A stretch of 64,000 nt of DNA from Halomicrobium katesii DSM 19301 (GCF_000379085.1 NZ_KB905378.1:529075-593074), one strand, 5' to 3'. Positions 18,407 to 27,425 are shown, counted from the stretch's first letter. Translations and numbers: made by a program. The notes: generated by a model not told the origin, from the sequence alone.

Positions 18407-18471
18407 TCGGTGTCGTCCCGTCGTACGTCTCGACGCATAAACTGCCTGTCGCCGGTTCTCAGTTCGTGGGA

Positions 18472-19017
18472 TCACTCCCGTTCGACCGCCTCCCTGGAGA
18501 GGTCCGTCGCGGCGACCGTCTGGCCGCCGCGTTCCTCGGCGAACGCGGTGGCGTCGTCGGCCTCGCCGAACGGGACCAGCGCCGGCCCCATCGCGCCTTC
18601 CACGTCGGCCCCGACGACGACGGTCAAATCGCTCGTCGGCGCGAAGGCCGACGCGTCGAGGTGCTGGGTGACGACGGCGGTTCCGTCCGTCTCGCGGACC
18701 TCGCTGTCGACGCTGCCGTAGTCAGTCAGATACGTGACGGTGGGCGTCCACCCTCGCTGTTCGGTCTGGAAGCGGTGGCGGTAGGTACAGACCGTGCTAC
18801 AGAACCGAGCCGGTGGATCGTGGCCCGCCGGGCTGTTGTCCTCGTAGTACGTCTCGCCGACCGGCCCCGACTGCTGTCCGATCACCATGCCACACTGGTC
18901 GCAACTCTCCGTCCCGTCAAGTGTCACTGGTTCGGGCGGCGTCTGGCTCTGGCAGCCGGCGAGCAGTCCCAGCGCCGTCGCGCCGAGCAGCTCGCGCCGT
19001 GATAGGGTCGCGTCCAT
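18472..19017 (-). CDS. nosL: NosL-family copper lipoprotein
   Basis: 181 residues. Twin arginines at 7-8 and the lipobox LLAGC (Cys22) indicate Tat export and lipid anchoring. The family motif CDQCGM (39-44) binds Cu(I) in NosL. The later CSTVCTYRHRF and the closing GPALVPFGEADDATAFAEER segment are also typical. It provides copper to N2O reductase in denitrifiers. It is transcribed opposite to nosDFY, toward the regulator gene. Confidence 0.88.
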   Translation of the reverse strand: MDATLSRRELLGATALGLLAGCQSQTPPEPVTLDGTESCDQCGMVIGQQSGPVGETYYEDNSPAGHDPPARFCSTVCTYRHRFQTEQRGWTPTVTYLTDYGSVDSEVRETDGTAVVTQHLDASAFAPTSDLTVVVGADVEGAMGPALVPFGEADDATAFAEERGGQTVAATDLSREAVERE

Positions 19018-19126
19018 ACGTCACCGTACGCGCCTGTCCACCAAGTCGCTCGTGGTGCGTCCCTCGAAACGCTCGGCCGCTACGACGACTGTGGACGCGA
19101 CCGCGACCCGAGACAGCCAACGAGTG

Positions 19127-19432
19127 TCACTCGCCCACGGCGTAGGCGGCCCCCAGTACGAACAGCGCGATGAGGAAGTCGAAGCTGTGTTCGACGATGT
19201 GGTGGGCCGGCATCGCCACCGCGCCCAGCGCCGTTCCGAAGCCGACGATCGACCGCAACACCAGCAGTCCGATCGCGGCCGTCACCAGCAGGTACGTCGT
19301 CGTTCGACGCCGCCAGGCGGCCGCACACGCCACCAGAAAGAGCGCGATCGTCCCCAGCGTCGCCAGTGCGAGGGCGGTAAACAGCACCGCTGCCTCGCCG
19401 GTGTCGAGCCACGGACCGACGGCGGAGACCAT
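19127..19432 (-). CDS. Small four-helix membrane protein
   Basis: 101 residues with four hydrophobic stretches: VLFTALALATLGTIALFLVA, TYLLVTAAIGLLVLRSIVGF, a segment around GTALGAVAMP, and FLIALFVLGAAYAVG. A conserved-looking AHHIVEHSFDF with two histidines precedes the last helix and could bind a metal or heme. Its place directly upstream of nosL, in the same direction, suggests a link to the copper cluster. The family (perhaps the haloarchaeal DUF7471 type) is not certain. Confidence 0.7.
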   Translation of the reverse strand: MVSAVGPWLDTGEAAVLFTALALATLGTIALFLVACAAAWRRRTTTYLLVTAAIGLLVLRSIVGFGTALGAVAMPAHHIVEHSFDFLIALFVLGAAYAVGE

Positions 19433-19535
19433 CTCTCGTGGTCGTTCGCACGTCGTCGGTGTATCGTTTTCGACCGCGGTCGGGCGTCGGGCCGGCGACC
19501 ACTGGCTTTTCGGCCGCTCGCAGCCAAGCCCGCGT

Positions 19536-20024
19536 ATGGAGATCGCAATCGTCAGCGACACACACGTTCCGTCCCGCGCCAGTCGGATTCCCGACCCGTT
19601 CCGCGAGCGAATCCGCGCGGCAGACCACGTCGTCCACGCGGGAGACTTCGACGCCGAGAGCACGGTCGCCGACGTACGGGACCTCGCGGACACGCTGACG
19701 GCCGTCCGTGGCAACACTGACCCGGCCGTCGGGCTGCCGGAGGTGGCGACGGTCGAACTCGGTGGCGTCTCGTTCGTCGTCACGCACGGCACCGGCTCGA
19801 AACGCGGGTACGAGGACCGCGTCGCCCGCCTCGTCCGCGAACACGGCGGGACCGACGCCGTGGGGATCTCGGGCCACACACACGAGGTGCTGGACACGAC
19901 TCGCGGGGGCGTTCGCCTGCTGAATCCGGGCTCCGCGACGGCGGCGTCGCCGGCCACCAGCGCGACGATGCTGACCGCCACCGCGGCGGACGGCGACCTC
20001 ACCGTCCGCCGACACGAACTCTGA
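19536..20024 (+). CDS. YfcE-type metallophosphoesterase
   Basis: 162 residues with the calcineurin-like motifs in order: VSDTHVP (D-x-H), HAGDFD (GD), VRGNTD (GN-D), VTHGTG (H) and GISGHTHEV (GHTH). This is the compact YfcE/MJ0936 subfamily, which hydrolyses phosphodiesters or small phosphoesters using two divalent metals. The natural substrate is unknown. The start MEIAIVSDTH at 19536 lies 103 bases after the divergent membrane-protein gene. Confidence 0.88.
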   Translation: MEIAIVSDTHVPSRASRIPDPFRERIRAADHVVHAGDFDAESTVADVRDLADTLTAVRGNTDPAVGLPEVATVELGGVSFVVTHGTGSKRGYEDRVARLVREHGGTDAVGISGHTHEVLDTTRGGVRLLNPGSATAASPATSATMLTATAADGDLTVRRHEL

Positions 20025-20107
20025 CACGCTCTCGAACGGCGCTCGCGTGGCGGTGTCGGTCTACTGGTCCCACCACGCCTATGGCGGTGCCCCCCAATCT
20101 CCCCGAC

Positions 20108-20998
20108 ATGAGCGAGCCCGGACTCGTCGAGACCGCCGACCCGGAAACGGTGTTCGGTGCGCTCTCCGATGGGACACGCGTCGACATTCTGCTCGCGCTG
20201 TGGGACGCGGACGGCCGATCCGCGACGTTCTCGGACCTGCGCGAGGAGGTGGGGATGGCCGACTCCGGACAGTTCAACTACCACCTCGACAAGCTCAGAG
20301 ACCGGTTCGTCAGACAGACCGACGACGGCTACACGCTGACGCTGGCCGGCGAGCAGATCGTCGGCGCGATCCAGGTGGGTGCCTACACGATGGAGGGATC
20401 GATCGAGCCGATCCCGCTCGCAGAGCCCTGTCGAGCCTGTGGCGGCGAGCGGACGCTGTACTACGAGGACGAGACCGTCCGCATCGAGTGTGCGGACTGT
20501 CCGAGCACCTCGACCTCCGGCGTCCCGCCGGGCGTGTTCGCCGACCACGAGCGCTCAGAGATACCCGCCGTCGCGAGCCGCTACTTCCGGACGATCCTCG
20601 CACACGTCGGCGAGGGCTTTTGCTGGCACTGCGAGGGACCGATCACGGCGACCGTGGTGCCGGCCGCTGAGACGCGTGCCGCTCGCGACGACCTCCCGAC
20701 GACGTTCGCGGAGCTGCCGATGGCCCGCTACGACTGCGGGCGCTGTGGCTCCGAGATCACGTCGGATCTGGGCGGCGCGCTGTTGAACCATCCCGTCGTC
20801 GGCGGCTTCTTCCACGAGCACGGGATCGACGTTCGCGAACGGCCGTTCTGGGCGTTCAACGCCGTCGGACGGGAGCAGTCGCGGTTCCGCGAGCGCGATC
20901 CCGTGCGAGCGACGATGACGTACACCGCCGGGGACGCGACGCTGACCCTCGTCGTCGACGGGACACTCGACGTGGTCGCCGTCGAGCGGGACGGCTGA
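20108..20998 (+). CDS. Winged-helix regulator with zinc-ribbon domains
   Basis: 296 residues from the ATG at 20108 (an in-frame ATG at 20081 would add nine residues). The N-terminus, FGALSDGTRVDILLALWD and QFNYHLDKLRDRFV, is an ArsR-like winged helix. Then come cysteine pairs CRACGG...CADC (about 110-145), CWHC (about 180) and CGRCG (about 218), which look like zinc ribbons, and a C-terminal beta domain. The architecture is a known haloarchaeal type of unknown target. It is expected to act in the cytoplasm as a DNA-binding regulator. Confidence 0.8.
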   Translation: MSEPGLVETADPETVFGALSDGTRVDILLALWDADGRSATFSDLREEVGMADSGQFNYHLDKLRDRFVRQTDDGYTLTLAGEQIVGAIQVGAYTMEGSIEPIPLAEPCRACGGERTLYYEDETVRIECADCPSTSTSGVPPGVFADHERSEIPAVASRYFRTILAHVGEGFCWHCEGPITATVVPAAETRAARDDLPTTFAELPMARYDCGRCGSEITSDLGGALLNHPVVGGFFHEHGIDVRERPFWAFNAVGREQSRFRERDPVRATMTYTAGDATLTLVVDGTLDVVAVERDG

Positions 20999-21547
20999 CT
21001 GCGGGCCACGTCCGGAACGGCGCGTCTCGCCACCACAATCTCTCGACCTGACAGTTATCGCGTGCGCCGACGAGCGTCTCCCCCCGGCGACGGTCTCCGC
21101 GTCGTCTGGCGTCTGTGGGCACGTGTCAGTGTAGAGATCTTCAGTAATCGCCGTTACAGAAATATCATTCTGATTACTATTATGCCGGTGTGGCCCCTCC
21201 GTCTAGATACGATGGAGTCTCACTCACCGCACGAACGACGACGCCCCGATCCCGGACAGTCACTGACAGCTGCCGGTCTCCTCGGTTATTTGGCCGTCAT
21301 GGCCGCTCTCCTCGCGCTCGCGACGGCCCCGTTGACCGGCATCGCTCTCGTACTGGCGGTCCTGATCGTCGCGCGCCTCGCCAGGGCCGCCCGTCCACGC
21401 CGGCCCGCGACGAGCCCGCGTCGCCGGACGACGGTCGTCCCCGGCACGACCAGGTAGCGCTTCGATCAGACAGCGGCAACGATTGCCGACGCTGGCAGCG
21501 TCTTCCCCTATCGCGGTGCTTTTTCCGGTTCCCCACACAGACAGTGT
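20999..21547. other. Intergenic stretch holding one doubtful small gene
   Basis: An AT-rich patch at 21145-21185 (ATATCATTCTGATTACTATT-like) probably holds the promoter of the small membrane gene at 21212. Beyond that and the short space before cofE no other signal was recognised. Confidence 0.4.
21212..21457 (+). CDS. Small membrane protein (doubtful)
   Basis: An 81-residue frame with one long hydrophobic block, LLGYLAVMAALLALATAPLT plus GIALVLAVLIVARLA, enough for two helices. A basic Arg/Pro tail follows. An AT-rich promoter-like region precedes it, and an alternative ATG lies at 21182. The hydrophobic block supports a real membrane protein, but no family is recognised and the basic tail is unusual for this organism. 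Confidence 0.45.
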   Translation: MESHSPHERRRPDPGQSLTAAGLLGYLAVMAALLALATAPLTGIALVLAVLIVARLARAARPRRPATSPRRRTTVVPGTTR

Positions 21548-22300
21548 ATGGAGGTCTTCGCGGTCGACGGGCTGCCCGAGATCCGGCCCGGTGACGACCT
21601 GGCAGCGCTGATCGACGCCAACGCAGCTATCCGCGACGACGACGTGGTCTGTGTCGCCAGCACGGTCGTCTCGAAGGCCGAGGGCCGTCAGGCAGACCTG
21701 GCGGCGTTTCCGGCCGGCGACCGGGCACGCGACATCGCCGAGCGGATCGCCGACGAGACCGACGAGCAGAAGGATCCGCGCTTCGCCCAGGCCGTCCTCG
21801 AAGAGAGCGAGGAGCTCGTCCTCGAAGCGCCGTTCCTGCTGGCCGTGACGCGGTTCGGCCACACGACGGTCAACGCCGGTATCGACCGCTCGAACGTCCC
21901 CGACGCGGACCTGTTGCTCCTGCCGGCGGACCCGACCGCCAGCGCCGAGCGGCTCCGTGCCGGGCTCGAAGCGGACCCGGCCGTCGTCGTCACCGACACC
22001 TCGGGCCGGCCGTTTCGCCACGGCCAGCGCGGCGTGGCACTCGGCTGGGCCGGCATCCCCGCCTCCCGAGACTGGCGGGGCGAACACGACCGCGACGGCC
22101 GGGAACTGGGCGTCACCGTCCAGTCCGTGGTCGACGAACTCGCCGGTGCGGCCAACCTCGTCACCGGCGAGGGCGCGGGCGGGACCCCGGTCGCCGTCGT
22201 CCGTGACTTCGCGTTCGGCGAGCACGCCGGCAGCGACGAACTGTTTCGCGACCCCGAGACCGACTTCGTGCGCCAGGCGCTCAGAGAGTGGGACTACTAG
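21548..22300 (+). CDS. cofE: Coenzyme F420-0:L-glutamate ligase CofE
   Basis: 250 residues of the CofE fold. Conserved blocks are IRPGDDL, CVASTVVSKAEGR, the motif RFGHTTVNAGIDRSN and DPAVVVTDTSGRPFRHGQ, followed by LGWAGIPA. The enzyme adds gamma-linked glutamates to F420-0 using GTP, finishing coenzyme F420. It lies 2 bases upstream of mer, whose product uses F420, so the pair is an F420 supply-and-use operon. Confidence 0.95.
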   Translation: MEVFAVDGLPEIRPGDDLAALIDANAAIRDDDVVCVASTVVSKAEGRQADLAAFPAGDRARDIAERIADETDEQKDPRFAQAVLEESEELVLEAPFLLAVTRFGHTTVNAGIDRSNVPDADLLLLPADPTASAERLRAGLEADPAVVVTDTSGRPFRHGQRGVALGWAGIPASRDWRGEHDRDGRELGVTVQSVVDELAGAANLVTGEGAGGTPVAVVRDFAFGEHAGSDELFRDPETDFVRQALREWDY

Positions 22301-22302
22301 CT

Positions 22303-23283
22303 ATGTACGCGATCGAACTCACCCCCGAACATCCAGTCGAGACGTTGACCGAACACGCCGTCGAGGCCGAAGCGGAGGGCTTCGACGCCGTGCTGGCCAG
22401 CCACCACTACAACAACCGCGACCAGTTCATGGCGCTGTCCTCGATGGCCCGGGCCACCGACGAACTCCTGGTCGGCCCCGGTATCGCGAACCCCTACGAG
22501 ACTCACCCGGTGACGCTCGCCTCGCGGGTCGCGACGCTCTCCGAGGTGAGCGGCGGCCGGGCGCTGTTCGGCGTCGGTCCCGGCGACGAGGCGACGCTGT
22601 CGAACCTCGGCTTCGACCACGACCGGCCGCTCCGGCGGGTCCTGGAGACGTTCAAGGTGGCACAGCGACTGTGGGACGGCGAGCGCGTCGACCACGACGG
22701 GACCTTCCAGGCCCAGGACGCCGGTCTGAACTACGACGCGGGCGAGATCCCGGTCTACGTCGGTGCCCAGGGGCCACACATGACCCGGATGGCCGCCAAG
22801 CACGCCGACGGTGCGCTGTACAACGGCGCACACCCCCGCGACCTCGAATGGGCCAGCGAGCGAGCGGCCGAGGGCGCGGCCGACCGGCCCGACGCGCGCG
22901 GCAAGTTCGACCTGGCGGCCTACGCCAGCGTCTCCGTCGCCGAGGACGGCGCGGCCGCCCGCGAGGCAGCGCGGATCCCCGTCGCCTTCATCGCCGCCGG
23001 CTCCCCGCCGCCGGTCCTAGACCGCCACGACCTCGACGCCGAGCGAGCGCGAGAAGTCGGCGACGCGATCGCGGCCGGCGAGTTCCAAGAGGCCGGCGAC
23101 GCCGTCAGCGAGGCGATGATCGACGCGTTCTGCATCGCGGGCACGCCCGAGACGGTGGCCGAGCGGACCGACGCCCTGCTCGACTACGCCGACAGCGTCG
23201 TCTTCGCGTCCCCGCTGGGTCCGGAGCTGGAGACGGCCATCAGTTTGCTCGGCTCGGCGGCTCGTTCGACACGTCTGGCGTGA
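22303..23283 (+). CDS. mer: Mer-type F420-dependent methylene-tetrahydromethanopterin reductase (LLM class)
   Basis: 326 residues, luciferase-like TIM barrel. The start (YAIELTPEHPVETLTEHAVE), HHYNNRDQFMALSSMARATD and VGPGIANPYETHPVTLASR, then GVGPGDEATLSNLG, match the Mer family. In methanogens it reduces methylene-H4MPT with F420H2. In haloarchaea it is thought to serve folate-type C1 metabolism. ATG at 22303 is chosen because it follows the cofE stop. The 3' end overlaps the convergent small gene at 23240 by 44 bases. Confidence 0.9.
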   Translation: MYAIELTPEHPVETLTEHAVEAEAEGFDAVLASHHYNNRDQFMALSSMARATDELLVGPGIANPYETHPVTLASRVATLSEVSGGRALFGVGPGDEATLSNLGFDHDRPLRRVLETFKVAQRLWDGERVDHDGTFQAQDAGLNYDAGEIPVYVGAQGPHMTRMAAKHADGALYNGAHPRDLEWASERAAEGAADRPDARGKFDLAAYASVSVAEDGAAAREAARIPVAFIAAGSPPPVLDRHDLDAERAREVGDAIAAGEFQEAGDAVSEAMIDAFCIAGTPETVAERTDALLDYADSVVFASPLGPELETAISLLGSAARSTRLA

Positions 23284-23437
23284 TGACATCTGCCACCGCG
23301 CCGAGTGTCAGGTAGCCGAAAAACAGCGACGCGCCGCCGACGAACGCCGCGCCGGCCAGCGCCATCAGCAGTGCGAGCGGATCGTTCATGAAGTGTGTCA
23401 CGAGGTTGGAGACGAGTTCGCCGACTGTCGCTTGCAT
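23240..23437 (-). CDS. Small single-domain membrane protein
   Basis: 65 residues. A hydrophobic core, LALLMALAGAAFVGGASLFF followed by GYLTLGAVADVI, gives one or two membrane helices, with a short amphipathic N-terminus (MQATVGELVSNLVTHFMNDP). The frame runs convergently into the end of mer. The ATG at 23437 is the only good start. Haloarchaeal genomes carry many such short membrane proteins of unknown role. Confidence 0.65.
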   Translation of the reverse strand: MQATVGELVSNLVTHFMNDPLALLMALAGAAFVGGASLFFGYLTLGAVADVITPDVSNEPPSRAN

Positions 23438-23643
23438 ACGCCGCCGTTTCGCCGGGATATACTTTACACTGCCGGCTCGCGGTCTGTATCGTCTCTCTGT
23501 ACGCACGTGGGGCCACGGTCCGCTCGGGGGACGGTCGCTTCTCGACGCGCCCGGGAAGCGACATCGTCGTTCTTGGGCCCGACGGTCGTGGTACCACGCC
23601 TCTCGCAAGCGTTATTGCTCCCCCGCCCCTCCGTATATTCGTA

Positions 23644-23838
23644 ATGGCAAACGGTACGGTTGACTTCTTCAACGACACAGGCGGCTACGGATTCATCGAG
23701 ACTGAGGACGCGGACGACGACGTTTTCTTCCACATGGAAGACGTGGGCGGCCCTGACCTCGAAGAAGGTACTGACGTCGAATTCGACATCGAACAGGCCG
23801 ACAAAGGCCCCCGCGCGACCAACGTCGTCCGCCAGTAA
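23644..23838 (+). CDS. cspA: Cold-shock-domain protein CspA
   Basis: 64 residues, a single cold-shock domain. It begins NGTVDFFNDTGGYGFIETED, where GGYGFI is RNP1, then DDVFFHMEDV is RNP2, and ends ATNVVRQ. It binds single-stranded nucleic acid and acts as an RNA chaperone. It is more acidic than bacterial CspA, as expected for high salt. A GTTATTGC box near 23610 lies about 30 bases upstream, fitting a leaderless transcript, and a T5 run at about 23861 may end it. Confidence 0.95.
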   Translation: MANGTVDFFNDTGGYGFIETEDADDDVFFHMEDVGGPDLEEGTDVEFDIEQADKGPRATNVVRQ

Positions 23839-23875
23839 GACGGCCGCCGTTTCAGCGCGATTTTTCGCAGTGCAC

Positions 23876-24652
23876 CTACGACAGGTAGCGCAGCCCGACC
23901 ATCACGAAGACGATCGAGAGCTGCAACACGCCCTGGACGCCCCCGAGCTTCACGTTTCGCATACCGATCTCGCCGATGAGCTCGGTGTCGGGCTCCTCGG
24001 ACGCGATCTGTCGGTAGATCCGGATCTCGCCGGGGAGAACGACGCCAAAGCCCTGTAGCCCGAGGACCGTGACGATACCCAGCGCCGCGAGCAGCCACGG
24101 CGAGGTCGTCGTGACCATCGCGACCAGCGACGTTCCCGGCAGCGTCGTCGCGAGGTACGCCCCCGAGCCGACGACCGCGACCCCCAGGACGGCGAGGGCA
24201 CGCCGGTCGCCGAGTGCGTCGAACTGATAGGCCAACAGGAGGACGATCGGCACCGCGTTGACGGCGGTAAACACCGCGAGCCACTGGTCGGCGTAGGCGA
24301 AGGTCGTGAGCCGCAGGGCCAGCACGATCCCGCCGGCGATCGTCACGATCGCCAGCACCGGCATCAGAAACGTCATCTTCGGGGTGAACCGCCCGAAGAA
24401 GTCCGCCCGCTGTTTCGGGTCGAGACTGCCGACGACCGGACCCAACACCGCACCCATGAACATGTCGATGCCCGTCCAGAGGACGCCGGCCATCACGTGG
24501 ACGTAGGTCAACGCCCGCACGTCGTTGCTCGCCAGCGCGGCCGCCAGCGCCGCCAGCGGGACGACGACCGCGCCCGCCGCGAACGCGGTGTTTGCCTGTG
24601 TCGCGAGTCCACCGATCCCCCACTCCGGCGTGTCGGCTGTCGACTGTGCCAT
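23876..24652 (-). CDS. Multi-pass membrane protein, CopD/DUF2269-like
   Basis: 258 residues with seven to eight hydrophobic segments. YVHVMAGVLWTGIDMFMGAV in the second segment carries a membrane-embedded histidine, and similar H-x-hh-G-x-hWhG patterns occur in CopD/DUF2269-type proteins. A soluble loop (RIYRQIASEEPDTEL) precedes the last helix. Function is not known. Possibilities are heme or copper-linked membrane processes. It is convergent with cspA and divergent from the MOSC gene. Confidence 0.65.
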   Translation of the reverse strand: MAQSTADTPEWGIGGLATQANTAFAAGAVVVPLAALAAALASNDVRALTYVHVMAGVLWTGIDMFMGAVLGPVVGSLDPKQRADFFGRFTPKMTFLMPVLAIVTIAGGIVLALRLTTFAYADQWLAVFTAVNAVPIVLLLAYQFDALGDRRALAVLGVAVVGSGAYLATTLPGTSLVAMVTTTSPWLLAALGIVTVLGLQGFGVVLPGEIRIYRQIASEEPDTELIGEIGMRNVKLGGVQGVLQLSIVFVMVGLRYLS

Positions 24653-24738
24653 GGCCGGGTGGTGAGTGGTGTGTCACAAAAAGCTGACTGCCACGGCGGG
24701 ACAAAGCGTACAAGGGGATCGTCGCCGATCACACACCC

Positions 24739-25551
24739 ATGGCACAGATCCAGCGCCTCACCGTCTATCCGGTGAAGGGACTCGACGGCGTCACTCCCAC
24801 GGCGGCGACCGTGACGCCGGGGGGCACTCTGAGACACGACCGGGAGTTCGCGCTGTTCGACGAGGCGGGCGACGTGCTCAACGGCAAGCGGACCGCCCGG
24901 GTCCACGACATCGAGACGGAATTCGACGTGGAACGGTCCGAACTGGCGGTCGAACTCGACGGGGAGCGCGAGCGGTTCGCGCTCGACGAGGAGCCAGAAC
25001 GCGCCAGCCGGTGGTTCTCGTCGATGTTCGACGCCGAGTTCACGCTCGAACGAGACCGGGAACTGGGCTACGTCGACCGACGCGACATGGGCCCCTCGAT
25101 CGTCTCGACGGCGACGCTCCGGACCGTCGCCTCGTGGTTCGACGACGTGACCGTCGCGGGCGCGCGCCGCCGGCTCCGGGCCAACGTCGAGGTCAGCGGC
25201 GTCCCGCCCTTCTGGGAGGACCGCTTCGTCGGCGCGGACGCGCCCGCGTTCGCGGTCGGCAGTAGCGGGGCCGGCGACGCGGAGGCGGATTCGGAGCCGA
25301 CAGCGGGCGTCCGGTTCGAGGGCGTGACGCCGTGTGGCCGCTGTGTCGTCCCGGAGCGCGACCCCGAGACGGGCGAGCCGACGCCCGAGTTCCGCGAGCG
25401 ATTCGTCGAACGCCGCGAGGCGACCTTCCCCGACTGGGCGGACCCCGACGCCTTCGATCACTACTACACGGTCATGCTGATCTCGCGGGTCCCCGAACGC
25501 GACCGGGGCGGACGGATCCGCGTCGGCGACGAGGTGTCGATCGTCGAGTAG
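24739..25551 (+). CDS. MOSC-domain protein
   Basis: 270 residues. Residues 1-115 form the MOSC N-terminal beta barrel (QRLTVYPVKGLDGVTPTAAT and LRHDREFALFD). The MOSC domain follows, with RLRANVEVSGVPPFWEDRFV and the cysteine region GVTPCGRCVVPERDPETG, ending in GRIRVGDEVSIVE. Related proteins (mARC/YiiM) carry a molybdenum cofactor and reduce N-hydroxylated compounds. The conserved Cys in TPCGRC may bind the cofactor, but the substrate is unknown. Confidence 0.88.
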   Translation: MAQIQRLTVYPVKGLDGVTPTAATVTPGGTLRHDREFALFDEAGDVLNGKRTARVHDIETEFDVERSELAVELDGERERFALDEEPERASRWFSSMFDAEFTLERDRELGYVDRRDMGPSIVSTATLRTVASWFDDVTVAGARRRLRANVEVSGVPPFWEDRFVGADAPAFAVGSSGAGDAEADSEPTAGVRFEGVTPCGRCVVPERDPETGEPTPEFRERFVERREATFPDWADPDAFDHYYTVMLISRVPERDRGGRIRVGDEVSIVE

Positions 25552-25560
25552 CGGGGTCGA

Positions 25561-26448
25561 CTACGCGTGGTGTTTCCCGGTGGCGGTCTTCGACGCCGCG
25601 TCCGGTTCGGGGAGGGTCACGTCTCGGACCTCCCGTAGTGCCTGCTCGGCAGCCTCGCGGTTCTCCTCGCGGGTCTCGACGTTGTCCCTGCTCGCGGCCG
25701 TGGCGAAACCGGCGAGCCACTCGGCGGCCTCCCAGTACTTCGTGGCGACGACCCGCCCTCGGCTGTTGTACTCGTGGATATCGTCCCCGTCGGCCAGTCC
25801 CTGCCCCTTCGTGAAGCGGTTGGTCGCGTCGCCGAACTCCTCGCTGGCCTCGTCGAACGCCGAGGCGGCGAGCCCCCAGTCGCCGGCCTCGCAGTGTTCG
25901 AGCCCGCTAGAGAGGTAGCGCCGCCCCTCGCGATACCGGGCGTAGCCGGTGCGGTAACACCCCCGTGCGGACCCGTCAGGCGTGATCGAGCGCAGCTGCG
26001 TCCGCAGTCGCTCGAACTCCGGCATCGCGCCGGTGTCCGAGGCCACCCACTCGTGGACGACGACGCCGCGATAGTCGACGACGAACAGCGACCGCTCGGT
26101 GACGACCTGGCCGGCCTCGCCGGTCGAGGCCACCCCGTACGCCTCCGTGACCGACCCGTCGGCGTCGCTGGCCAGGGCCACGTCTACGTCTGCCTCGGCG
26201 GCGAACCGCCGGTGACTGTACACCGACTCGGGCGCGATCCCGACCGCTCTGGCGTCGGTCTCGCCCGTTAGCTCGTCGACCGCGCGCAACAGCGCGGCGC
26301 TCTGTCCGGACCGCGGCCCGAAGTCGGAGGGATAGAACACGAGGACGACGATCGACTCGCCGATCCACGAGCCGACGTTCACCCGTTCGATCTCACCGTC
26401 GACGACCCCCGGCAGCGAGAACTCCGTTACGAACTGTTGACCACCCAT
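25561..26448 (-). CDS. Peroxiredoxin-fold protein lacking the catalytic cysteine, with helical C-terminal domain
   Basis: 295 residues. The first 155 follow the AhpC/TSA pattern: FSLPGVVDGEIERVNVGSW, VVLVFYPSDFGPRSGQSA, then RAVGIAPESVYSHRRFAAE and ERSLFVVDYRGVVVHEWVA. The peroxidatic Cys expected in FYPxDFTFVCPT (about residue 47) is absent, since the region reads FGPRSGQ. The remaining residues form helices rich in A and E with two cysteines (about 162 and 183). It is therefore unlikely to be a normal peroxidase. The C-terminal half resembles no family I can name. Confidence 0.75.
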   Translation of the reverse strand: MGGQQFVTEFSLPGVVDGEIERVNVGSWIGESIVVLVFYPSDFGPRSGQSAALLRAVDELTGETDARAVGIAPESVYSHRRFAAEADVDVALASDADGSVTEAYGVASTGEAGQVVTERSLFVVDYRGVVVHEWVASDTGAMPEFERLRTQLRSITPDGSARGCYRTGYARYREGRRYLSSGLEHCEAGDWGLAASAFDEASEEFGDATNRFTKGQGLADGDDIHEYNSRGRVVATKYWEAAEWLAGFATAASRDNVETREENREAAEQALREVRDVTLPEPDAASKTATGKHHA

Positions 26449-26990
26449 ATCGTTTCACCTAATTCGCGGCAACAGGTTAAATTCTACGAATGTTTTTCTT
26501 CCGACCGCGCTCGCATTTACACCAGTTCGCCAGGACACAGTGATCACATTCGCTGTTTACGTCGCCGCGCTGATATTGAGGGACTCGCACTTCTGGACGA
26601 CCCGAGAGAACGCGCGTAGATTTCGAGAGCCGAATGTGTGGAGGGACAGCTTATCGCCGAATACTGTTGGATACGAGTATATAATAGGATAGGTCTACAC
26701 TATCACAGTTCTACGCATAGAATCGCATCTATGCAGACAAATATGAGGAACAGCAAATTCGACACCAGATTCTGTACCGAGCGGTGAAATTCGACTCTCG
26801 AATCCCCTCTCTTCGCTTCACTCCGTCCGTCGCTGCGGGATCACAGCCGCTTTCGCGGTCGAGTGTGTACGATCGCGCGCTCGACTGCGAGAGAGATCAC
26901 ACTCTGGCCCCGACGGAGTCGTGTCGGCCCGTACCGGATCGACCACACGACGACGTTCGGCCGCCGGGAGCACGACGACGGGGCTGCGCG
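26449..26990. other. Gene-free stretch of mixed composition
   Basis: 542 bases without a credible gene. The middle (26640-26790) is AT-rich and includes a small hairpin, GCATAG at 26715-26720 with CTATGC at 26729-26734. Frames here are short and broken. It may be decayed DNA or a long upstream region. Confidence 0.4.
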
Positions 26991-27401
26991 TCAGGAGATC
27001 AGGACCACGCTCGCCACCGCCAGTCCGATGCCGACCACCTTCGAGGCCGACAGCGGTTCGTCGAGCAGTGTCACGCCGATGATAGCCGCGACGACGAAGT
27101 AGAGTGCGGTGATCGTCGTCGCCGTTCCCACCCCGCCGTTCTCCAGCGCGAGATAGTACGCGACCGTTCCACCGCCGGCAAACAGGCCGCCAGCGAGGCT
27201 CAACGCCACCACCGACGCCGAGATGTCGAACCCCGCTCCGGTCGTCGCCGAGTAGCCGACGACGAGGACGGCGGCGAAGCCATACGAGAGCAACAGGACC
27301 GGTCGGTGGCTCGACCGCGACATCGCGAGCTCGACGAACACCGCCCACAGGCCCCACGAGACCATCGCGACAGCGGCGTAGCCAGTCGAATCGAGAGACA
27401 T
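26991..27401 (-). CDS. Half-size EamA/DMT-family transporter
   Basis: 136 residues with about five hydrophobic helices: AAVAMVSWGLWAVFVELAM, PVLLLSYGFAAVLVVGY, VVALSLAGGLFAGGGTVAYY, ITALYFVVAAIIGVTLLDEP and VVGIGLAVASVVLIS. LDEPLSASKVVGIGL is the closing EamA signature. Most EamA exporters have ten helices in two repeats. This one-repeat form should work as a dimer, as in small multidrug transporters. Substrate unknown. Confidence 0.82.
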   Translation of the reverse strand: MSLDSTGYAAVAMVSWGLWAVFVELAMSRSSHRPVLLLSYGFAAVLVVGYSATTGAGFDISASVVALSLAGGLFAGGGTVAYYLALENGGVGTATTITALYFVVAAIIGVTLLDEPLSASKVVGIGLAVASVVLIS

Positions 27402-27425
27402 ACTCGGATGTCGTAATCTCGTTAC

